From Phytoseiulus persimilis (lineage: Eukaryota > Arthropoda > Arachnida > Mesostigmata > Phytoseiidae): DNA of 64,000 nt. The stretch spans positions 8,934,775 through 8,998,774 of the forward strand of contig CM075104.1 of NCBI GenBank assembly GCA_037576195.1, written 5' to 3'. Shown here piece by piece: positions 39,599-49,293 of this stretch (positions within the stretch are counted from its first letter, which is position 1; each line of letters begins with the position of its first letter). Position numbers and translations under genes: made by a program. The notes below the pieces were generated by a model. It was not told the DNA's origin. It saw nothing but the letters and a program-made list of their open reading frames with translations, and ran no database searches.

Positions 39599-42500
39599 TC
39601 AGGGCTTGAAATTCTGCTGCAATAGCAGGACACCGAAAACCACAAGCTGAAGGTAGGCTAATCTGAACATCGCTTCTCGACACACTATCACACTTATGAC
39701 CGCCAGAAAATACACGAAATATCCCGTAGTCCGGTAGTAGTACCTGCAAAAAGTCGACACATCAGGTCAGCCAGCAATTCTGACTGAAGATTCCAGAAAC
39801 GGATGGGGATCCTCTTTCCGTCGATAAGAGTGAGGGCTTCGGAAGCTGAGTGAATCTCTCTCGAAAGTTCGAGTCTGATAATGGAATCTCGCATTTCGAC
39901 GGCTTTTGTTCTTCACAAACCTGTTTGGATGGGGCACATTTGGTTGAATCACCACCGTCGCAATCATTATCGTCATCGGAGCCGAATACAGGAATGGGTC
40001 GTTCGCTAAAGATTGCATACTTTTCATCCAAACCAGAATCGACGGAACATACAAAGGCAAGCAGAGGACCTGCATCAGAAACAGGCTGCTCTGCAGCTTC
40101 CAACGGGAGCTGTACGCTGATGCGCCTTTCCTGTCCTCTAGGAACTGATTCTGGCAGGCGAGCATTGTGACCTGTGGAAGCCGTGATGAACAAGCGTCAG
40201 AGACATTCGTGAAAATTTCACTCATTTGAATCGTCTTCACTCTCCGAAGCTGAGAGTGGATATTGAGCTGACGAACCTGCACGAAATGTACGATGACGAA
40301 GCCGACCAATCCGATTCCCCCGCCGACACCTATTGAGACAGCCAGGACCGCCATCAGGGTCGCGGTCAAGGTACGAGACGTATGGTTCTCGTTCAATTGA
40401 GGCACGGATTTGGGGTCTTCCCATGACTTGCGCATTTTCTTCTTGCACTTGATGTAGAGCTCGGCCATTGCCCTCAGTAATACCTCGATGAACTTTGCCA
40501 ATAGTGAGATCAGACCGATCGCGAGTGAGTATATCAGCACTCGGATGACCAGAGATTCGGTGTTGGAGACCTCGAGCGACTTCACCCGTCCCAGATATGG
40601 CGCCAACGGCGACGGTACGGACGGAATGAACGAAAGCGCTTCGAATAGCGCAGGAATCACCGTGAACGGCACGAAAGTAGCACTCCTAGAGAGCGAGTCT
40701 CCGAAGTTGAAGCAGATTCCGAGCCGTCCTATGTCGGCAAGCTGCCGGGCGATGACGACGAGCACGAAAGCGAAGCAGTAGGCGAGAACTCCTTCGCCGT
40801 GGTAGATCAGGATCTGACCGAGCGCAGTCTTCAGATCGAAACGCAGAAAAACCTCATAGGAGCAGTCGGGATCGAAGTAGAACTCCAGGGTGCTATTGTG
40901 ATCTGTTTCGAAACTGGGCGCGCTGAAAAGCTTCAACGTAAACTCCGTCCAAGAGCGCTCGACGCCAGCTACCGGGAAGAACCTGTCTTCGTTCGACCAA
41001 TCTGTCCGGAAACGGAGATGCGTCTTCTCTGTTGTGCCTTCCAAACACAACTTGGTGTGAACACTGATTGTATACGCCTGGAATTCACAAGAGCAAATCA
41101 ACCAAACGGAGAGGAAGTCAGGAACCTGTCCGAGATATTTCCTGTTCAGATATTGAGAATCGTTCACGGATCGTTACTTGCCTGCCAGATGTGTTGAAAA
41201 TTCTGGAAATCCAATCTATGATAGATCGCCCGGTCGGCCAGGTGAACCGATAGAACGTTCACCTCAGAGAAGAATCCGTTGAGGAACGAGTAGGTATTGA
41301 ATGACTTTATCCTCTTGCCGAGCTCATATCGCTCACCGAGAACGACAACGTTCGTCAACAGGGCCGGAACATTGATCACAAGGGCCACGTATTTCTTCTC
41401 GAAGAGCTCATCTGATGAGATGTGATGCACGCGCCCCGTCGCGGAGGAGACGCGCTCGAACATGGTCTCCCCAGGCTCCGTGAGGGGAGGGAATAAGTGG
41501 TTCTTCCGGGATATATCAACTCCTGTCTCACAACTGATGACTTTTCCCTCTGTCCTACTTTTCGAACAACCGAAAAGCCAGTCGTCGTTCTTAAGGCCAT
41601 ACGTGAAGAACGTGACCCGTGTGTTTTTGTAGATCGGAATGTAGAGAGAAACCGCGGATACAGTCTTCTGTTTGGAAAAACGCCAAGCCGCCTCGAACAT
41701 CTCCTGCCACTTCCGACCCTGTTGGAAGTCGACGAATCGAGCGAGTTTGGGCAGGTTCTGAAGTGAGCTATGCTCCGCAAACTTTCTGATGAAATGGTAG
41801 TGGAGGATTCTGGTAATCCGATCTCTCGAATGAATGACTCCGGATATGTCTATGAGGGCTCGGGAAAGAGCCAGTTGGAGCTGTTTACACCAAACGACGC
41901 ACAAGTGGTCCGCGGAGGCCCAACACTCTGGGACTGACTCCGACAGAACCTTCAAATTCTGGGGGGAATCCCCGAGATCCGACCTGACCTGGAAACAGTA
42001 AGGAGATGTTCTGTCAGAACATTGGTTTCGGTTCGCTGATCGAGAACCACTTTCCATGAGTGACACGCTTTGCTCAGAAGAGAAACATGTAATGGGTTCA
42101 CCTGCAGATCTCTCTCGCCGCCCATGATGCTCAGGACGGGTGGGAGCACATGTCCGACTTGATTCCATAGTCCCGTCACCCTCTCATAGAACTCCCACAA
42201 TCCACGATCTAGATAAATGACAGGCCTTGTCGTGGGGGACGCTAACTCGATATGTAGAGCGACACTCGACACGTCGAAGTTGGGATTCAGGTAGAGGCTT
42301 CTAGCCACTACTCCTCCCATTGAATGTCCCACGAAGACAACTTGCAAAGGCTCGTTGGGATGGGTCCTCTCCCAGTACACAGAGATCAGCTTGAGGCATA
42401 TTTGAAGAAACTCGGATTGTCGACTGAGCAGACCGCCATACAGTGCCGATAGCTCCTGGATATTCAAAACCAGTAGTGAGTATCGAATTCATCAGTTTCT

Positions 42501-43567
42501 GAATCTCCCACGAGTGAAATAATATGCGGGGTCAACGGAGGGAAGAGGATAAGATGCGAGTTCGTAGAGTGCCTGAGATCGAGTCCCAATTCACGTTTCT
42601 TTCGTTCGTCAGAACACGATCCCGGGAGCTCAACTTTTTCGGACTTACTCCGGCTAAATCCACAGTGTAGGCAGAATAAGTCGTGTTGTAGTTGTACGAC
42701 ATCTCAGATTTCAGCTTCAGAATCGATGCCAACGATCGAACCTGACCGCGGTTCCCAGCACTTCCGTGGACGAACACCAGAGGTATCCCACTCGGGGGGT
42801 TTTCCGCAGGATCTGCTGATGAGCCGCTGGAAGAGAATGCCGGATCAAATTGAATAAGTTCTGAGCCGGTTATGGTCCATGATGAACCAGGATCTCCTTC
42901 AATGGTGAGAGTTGGAACGCAGTTATCCGGTTGGCTCGAGCGAATAAAGCTCTGCGAGGGCTCTACAGGTCGTACGGTCCTGATTCGACATTTCTCGTAA
43001 GCACTGATCGTGATACTTCCATCAATGTCATGATCGAGCGTCAGACCGAACATGGGCCGCCTATCGACTTGGGACAGCTGTTATGGACTATGTTCCAACG
43101 ATGTATCACCGCCGACTCGTAGTCTGAATCACTCTGCCTTTGTAAACTCTGTTGCGGTGACAAAATGAATCAAATGTTCCTGAATCGTGATTCGCGATTA
43201 GGGATGTTCCAGCGACCAAGAAATCTCTACCGATAGGGATAATCCATACTCACCCTTCGGCGTACACGTAGAGATGGTACCGCGGGTATTTTCTCGAAAC
43301 GTTCGCTGGCATGCTCACTGGCTGCGATCAGAGAATGTCGTTAAATCAATTTCCCCTCAAACACGATGTCATGATCGGCCGTTGATGTCTTGAAGCTTTG
43401 AAGTGGGAAAGAATCGGAATGTGGATCAAACTCACGTAATATTGAGGAACCGATGGCATATAAGTCATGTGGCATTTATTGGGGGGCAAGTCCAGCACAT
43501 GTTTGACGACGATTATGCTCGATATCAGAGCGAATGCACCGACGAGGTTAACAGTTGTGAACGCCAT
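39599..43567 (-). CDS. PGAP1: GPI inositol-deacylase (PGAP1), complete
   Basis: PGAP1 removes the acyl chain from the inositol of GPI anchors in the ER, allowing anchored proteins to leave for the Golgi. My model has exons at 43436-43567, 43254-43321, 42649-42826, 42102-42455, 41182-41988, 39921-41077 and 39599-43743 minus 4000 (that is 39599-39743). It gives about 946 residues, close to the vertebrate length. An N-terminal membrane segment lies at residues 8-24. The lipase motif GHSMGG has its catalytic Ser near residue 171. The segment ADHLCVVWCKQLQL matches a conserved family block, and several hydrophobic membrane segments fill the C-terminal third and the last exon. Intron 5 (41078-41181) is GC-AG. 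A further 105-bp stop-free intron, 40172-40276, is possible; splicing it would give about 911 residues. Family certain; fine exon structure fairly sure. Confidence 0.93.
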
Positions 43568-46315
43568 TGCCAGTAGTGGTTTCCACGGACATGAACTAGA
43601 CTCGAGCCCTGAAAATAGAAACCGCGCTCTGGAGCAGTTTGCTAATGATTACGATTGACGGTCGTGAGTCGTGAATTTGGGGAAACGCTGTGCGATATCA
43701 GAGAGCGAACTCGGGCCTTTCCGACTGCGACCGGCTTGGAGACTTCTCCCCTTGCTCTATCCGAATTTCAGTTCCTGCTACATGGCCACGATCCATCATT
43801 CATTCCATCCTCCCGAAAGTTTCCAATGGAATCTCGAAAATCCTTACGCACTATAGGGAAAAAAATCGTTCAGCTTGAAGTCTCGTAGCGGAAAACATTC
43901 TGTCACAAAATGGACTGTACGACGGCTGAACCCTCATACGCTGATAGCCTAGGCTGATAAAATGTTTCCCGTCCGGAGTTTCTCGAGTGCGTGCTCCGTA
44001 ACGATCTCGATTCCTTGTTGTTCCATCGAGCTCAGAAACTGACCGTTGAAGATGGAAAGGAGGGATGGGTATCCAGCTTAAACCCCACTAACGGCCGGTG
44101 AGCACATCTAGCTCACAGGATCGCCGCTCACATCTGACTGAGCACGGCCCGTTATGCCCAGCTGACTGTGAGTATCCTTCGTGCTCGACGAGCGCCCAAG
44201 CTTCCATTCCTCTTCTTCGCCACGCACAGAAGCTTCGTTCGTTTGAGCTCAGGCAGGATCCGCGAATACTTTGAGATATCGAGGAAGCTTGATGAGCGAG
44301 CTTATGAGGCACCACCTCCTTCCTCCCTTGGAAGGGCCCCTCCTCATGGAAGAGCCCCAGCAGCTTCCGCCAATGGTCGTCCCAAAGGGTTTTCCCCGAG
44401 GTGAAAACTCTGCCGCGCGTGTTTGCGGACCCGCGCATCACAACTTGCTCTCAGGATGCGATTGGGCGAGAAATAACTCTGTTCAGAACTCAGCCTATCA
44501 ACCGATGCCGAACTGTGTGTTATTGTCAAGAAAGGAGAACTTGAGCTGAGAAGTACTGGTGTTGCCCACTTAACGCAAGAATTCTCACAGCCATGCCCGA
44601 TCTCCTCCGCACCCGTGTTCATCGATGTCCCATCCGGAACACGAAGATTCACTTCTGGACAAGGTTCGCATCCGGCTGCCGGATTGAGGTGATGCCGAAA
44701 CGGCGCGAATTTCGTTTAATTTACGCGAGGACGTGGGGAGGAGTTTTATTCAGAATAGCCTTGAGCCAAACATTGACTTGAACGTTCAGACACTCTTACT
44801 CTCCGAACGGAATATCCCACCGTGATGACTCGAATAATTTCCTCCCGTGCTGAGCTCACATTCTCAGAGGTCTTGTTGTTCGCGAAAGAGCTTCGCAAGA
44901 AATTGACGGAAGATGAAACTCGAGAACCCTCCCCGCATCTACATGGGAGTGACGAGTGTTGAAGAGAGACTCCAGCTTCGCTACATCGGAAACCTGAGGA
45001 AAAGTGCTACAGAATAGTATCCTCCCTGCTGAATAAAATAATCTCCCAAATGAAAGAGAGTTTGACTCTTTCAGACTCTGGTATGCACAACACTAGGACT
45101 TTCTCCGGGCGACAGGTGGAGTGACCCTTTAACTAGAGACTCTTCCTTTCATTCTCCCGGAAACCATAACTCGGCCAAATCGGATCTAAGCCTAGAAAAT
45201 AAAGGAGTACTAGAGAGAGTACTTCAAGGTTAGATTTTGTGGCGGTTTGGAAGCCCCTCCAAGTTCAATAACAGGGCAAAACTTGAGCATCCACTACAAC
45301 TCGATATAGCTCTGTTAACATTGGGCCGATCGGCAAGCTAGAGAATGCATGTTTTTCTAAATCGGAGCCTAATTGTGCGGGGTATGACCTCCGGAAGCAC
45401 GTGGGAAAGTCACAAGTTGCATCAAAAATACACGACATTGCTCTCCCTCGAGTCACTCCCAGATCCGCCACTGCGAGCACCCCCTGTTTTCTCCCCAGGT
45501 CCGCGAAGTTCGTCTGAGACTAGGCTCTTTCAGAAATATTCAAACACTTTGGCAGTTGAAGGAGAGGTTCCTCAGTTGAAGGAGAACCGTCCGGCCGATC
45601 TCGCCGGAACGACGCGGGAAATTCGGCCCGGGCCGCGGCCATTTGGGGAGATGACACAGAGCTGGAGTGGGTTCTAGAAAACGCTCCATCTCTCCTATCA
45701 AACTCGTCGATCTGACGAGCCGCTTAGCACATCGGTTCCAAAGCACTCAAAACATGTCACATGATTTTTCACGTTTTTTCGCCTCTTGACCTCTACCTTC
45801 GAATTGAAATTTAGATTAGAAAATTTCGTCTCCACCGATTGAATCGCCCAATGAGTTGCATGGGTGACTGTCCTCTGGAAACTCTCAGAGGCCCTCTGGA
45901 AGTGTCTTCTCAACACGGAGTGATCGGCATGTCTTCCATCTCAGGGCACAACGCTTGCTTCGACGGGAAGAGGTTGCTGGTTTTTTCACAATCTTGCATG
46001 TTCTCAGATGTTCAGACCGCGACGTTGGGTCTCGGAAACACTAGGATGTCACATTCGGAATCGTTCAATTCGGTCGACGATCAACAGCTTCTTCAGACGC
46101 AATCGTTGCACAAACGGAGCGTTTCTCTCAGCTCTCGGAAGTGCGTTGAAGTCCTCAGAAGTTCGAACCATCTCCTCGAAACGGCCAGCCGGAACTATTG
46201 ATTCAGAGCGCAATTATTTACCAACCAGCCGGCCTTTGGCCGACTGGAGTCGGCCGCGCTGCGCGCGGTTGGACGGCGTTCCCTGCCATCGAGGCACTTT
46301 TCTCTCCCTTCACTG
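43568..46315. other. intergenic, upstream of PGAP1 and left of the minisatellite
   Basis: No conserved gene is recognisable. The right end carries a GC-rich hairpin at 46238-46255: GGCCGAC, loop TGGA, GTCGGCC, a perfect 7-bp stem. A second GC-rich near-palindrome follows immediately. The PGAP1 promoter should lie just above 43567. Confidence 0.4.
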
Positions 46316-46334
46316 GGTCAGCATTCTGATTTTG

Positions 46335-47945
46335 AGAAATATGGTCAGATTGACCCCGGAATCACCCCTCCAGAGTTGGAAAGTAATGCTCAGATTGACC
46401 CCGGAATCACCCCTCCAGAGTTGGAAAGAAATGCTCAGATTGACCCCGGAATCACCCCTCCGGAGTTGGGAAGTAATGCTCAGATTGGTCTCGGAATCAC
46501 CCCTCCAGAGTTGGAAAGTAATGCTCAGATTGGTCTCGGAATCACCCCTCCAGAGTTGGGAAGTAATGCTCAGATTGGTCTCGGAATCACCCCTCCGGAG
46601 TTGGGAAGTAATGCTCAGATTGAACCCGGAATCACCCCTCCGGAGTTGGGAAGTAATGCTCAGATTGGTCTCGGAATCACCCCTCCAGAGTTGAAAAGTA
46701 ATGCTCAGATTGACCCCGGAATCACCCCTCCAGAGTTGGAAAGTAATGCTCAGATTGGTCTCGGAATCACCCCTCCAGAGTTGGGAAGTAATGCTCAGAT
46801 TGGTCTCGGAATCACCCCTCCAGAGTTGGAAAGTAATGCTCAGATTGGTCTCGGAATCACCCCTCCAGAGTTGGAAAGTAATGCTCAGATTGGTCTTGGA
46901 ATCACCCCTCCAGAGTTGGAAAGTAATGCTCAGATTGGTCTTGGAATCACCCCTCCAGAGTTGGAAAGTAATGCTCAGATTGGTCTTGGAATCACCCCTC
47001 CAGAGTTGAGAAGTAATGCTCAGATTGGTCTCGGAATCACCCCTCCAGAGTTGAGAAGTAATGCTCAGATTGGTCTCGGAATCACCCCTCCAGAGTTGAG
47101 AAGTAAGGCTCAGATTGGTCTCGGAATCACCCCTCCAGAGTTGGAAAGTAATGCTCAGATTGGTCTCGGAATCACCCCTCCAGAGTTGGGAAGTAATGCT
47201 CAGATTGGTCTCGGAATCACCCCTCCGGAGTTGGGAAGTAATGCTCAGATTGACCCCGGAATCACCCCTCCGGAGTTGGGAAGTAATGCTCAGATTGGTC
47301 TCGGAATCACCCCTCCAGAGTTGGAAAGTAATGCTCAGATTGACCCCGGAATCACCCCTCCAGAGTTGGAAAGTAATGCTCAGATTGGTCTCGGAATCAC
47401 CCCTCCAGAGTTGGGAAGTAATGCTCAGATTGGTCTCGGAATCACCCCTCCAGAGTTGGAAAGTAATGCTCAGATTGGTCTCGGAATCACCCCTCCAGAG
47501 TTGGGAAGTAATGCTCAGATTGGTCTCGGAATCACCCCTCCAGAGTTGGGAAGTAATGCTCAGATTGGTCTCGAAATCACCCCTCCAGAGTTGGAAAGTA
47601 ATGCTCAGATTGGTCTCGAAATCACCCCTCCAGAGTTGGGAAGTAATGCTCAGATTGGTCTCGGAATCACCCCTCCAGAGTTGGGAAGTCATGCTCAGAT
47701 TGGTCTCGGAATCACCCCTCCAGACTTGAAAAGTAATGGTCAGATCGGTTCCGGAATCACCCCTCCACGTTTTGAAAAGTATGGTCAGATTGGTTCTAGA
47801 ATCACCCCTCCACGTTTTGGAAAGTATGGTCAGATTGGTTCTAGAATCACCCCTCCAGCTTCTGAAAAGTATAGTCAGACTCGTACCGGAATCACCTCTC
47901 CAGACTCGGGAGAGTATGTTCAGATTGGTCCCAGAATCACCTTCA
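46335..47945. repeat. 45-bp minisatellite, about 36 tandem units
   Basis: The unit is 45 bp and reads roughly AATGCTCAGATTGGTCTCGG followed by AATCACCCCTCCAGAGTTGG and AAAGT. About 36 units lie head to tail. Because 45 is a multiple of three and the unit lacks stops in several frames, the array is open on both strands. The plus frame repeats a 15-residue SNAQIGLGITPPELG-type unit and the minus frame repeats a WRGDSETNLSITSQL-type unit. Central units are nearly identical; units at both edges (before 46380 and after 47730) are increasingly diverged, as is usual for minisatellites. Internal variants (GACCCC versus GGTCTC, GGAAAGT versus GGGAAGT, CAGAG versus CGGAG) allow unit typing. I treat the open frames as by-products of the period, not as proven genes. 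Confidence 0.95.
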
Positions 47946-47963
47946 TGTCTTTCAGAAAAAGTG

Positions 47964-47993
47964 CGGACAAACTGACAAACTGACAAACTGACA
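47964..47993. repeat. 8-bp tandem repeat (ACAAACTG)
   Basis: About three and a half copies of ACAAACTG follow the minisatellite, near the start of the long minus-strand open frame that crosses it. Confidence 0.8.
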
Positions 47994-48299
47994 GACTAAG
48001 CCGATTATATATAGTAAGGATTCCTCAGAAGAATTCAGCAATGGAAACTAAGCGACAAACGGAGTCAGCGGTCCGTGGAGCCACTCCGTCTTTGCAACAG
48101 TCGAATGGTGATTCGCTGAGTTTTGAGACGGCAATATTGAGCTGAACGGTGGGCCGCGATGGAGTCGACCCGCTGAACTGGATGACGTTGACTTGGGGGC
48201 CTCGCTTCAAAAAAAAAACACGTCCATCACAACCGACCGGATTGCGTAACTTTTCGCCATGAGTGCTCTGGCAGTGGCCAGACATCTCGAAAAACGTCG

Positions 48300-48695
48300 G
48301 ATTTGTCTGAGCTCCATCCCAGGGGCGTAATCTTCCACCATGACAACGCTTGACCATATACCGACCAAGGAACGAAAGATTTGCTGCTGCGGGAATTCGA
48401 ATGGGGAGTTCTCGGGCATCCACCATGCCCACCGGTCATCGTGCCCACCGACCACGATCTGTTCCGGTCACTACAGAACTCGCCAAACAGCGTTTCCGTC
48501 GTTGACGTCCGCGGGGTAAGGAACCATGGGGTACACTCCCTCGAAGCAGTGAAAACGCCAGAGCTCTATTGGAGAGGTTTTGAGAACCTTCCTAACCGAT
48601 GGAAACGAATCTCCGGCGAACAGGGCAAGAATATCCCCGATAGACTGCGGATGAAGTTTGTATCGTCCAATGGGATTATCGCAGTGAAGTGATTT
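48300..48695 (+). pseudogene. decayed mariner-family transposase, C-terminal part
   Basis: Read in one plus frame, this encodes a block ending in RGVIFHHDNA, with the second catalytic Asp of the mariner DDD triad. It is followed by a TGA at 48351-48353 where mariners have Arg. The frame then resumes with FEWGVLGHPP and a PTDHDLFRSLQN block that supplies the third catalytic Asp, and with a RGFENLPNRW segment typical of the mariner C terminus. The spacing between the two Asp residues is 35 by my count, close to the D34D of mariners. The frame closes at 48692. Upstream sequence no longer aligns cleanly, so frameshifts are likely, and I could not find inverted terminal repeats. It is a dead remnant adjoining the minisatellite. 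Confidence 0.8.
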
Positions 48696-48699
48696 TCTC

Positions 48700-49280
48700 A
48701 TGAACCACGAATACTGATTCCTACAATTCGATTTTGGATCATGGCGTTCTTTCTCGCGAGGCAAAGAAATGGTGGGACGGATTCAATTGAGAATTTTGGG
48801 AAATTCTCGTTTTCCAGGCCGTTTCTCCCAGATCGGTCGAGCGGTTCTCCACCATTAACGGACCAAAGGTCACCCAGAATCGAACCTTCTGAGGCCAGTA
48901 CTTTCGCTTTGCTGCGGCCAAGTTTCGTGAATATTTTCCTGGAGCAGCTAGTATTGTCCTCAGCGGGTCTGAGCGGAATGTCCTAGTTATGATTTATCGC
49001 GATCAACAAATAATGATCATGGTTGTACCCAACTCTAGTGCTGCCTTTGCACAAGTGAGCGGATCGTCTCCTTCCCAACGTGACAACAGAACCGGCTCGC
49101 AAGGCTCTCAGCTCAAGCAAGAGCAAGAGTCTCAAGAGTGGCACCCGACGGAACTATAAACGAAAAGCGCGAGCAGATTCAAGAACGACTATATGATGAC
49201 AGAATCTGCCCGAAACAGGGAACGAAGCTCAAGAATGATCATTGGACGAATGGGAGGACCACAGGACGGAAGGCATAGAC
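48700..49280. other. no recognisable gene
   Basis: This lies between the mariner remnant and the retrotransposon. It may include the right end of the mariner copy, but no terminal repeat is obvious. Confidence 0.4.
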
Positions 49281-49282
49281 AG

Positions 49283-49293
49283 AAGGAACAAAT
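49283..49293. repeat. target-site duplication, left copy
   Basis: The 11-bp sequence AAGGAACAAAT is repeated exactly at 51417-51427. The two copies bracket the non-LTR retrotransposon and adjoin its AAT-rich 3' tail on this side. Confidence 0.8.

Noticed and set aside
46335-47945. CRISPR array reading of the 45-bp repeats
   Set aside because: There are no unique spacers, the repeats are contiguous, and the genome is eukaryotic. It is a minisatellite.
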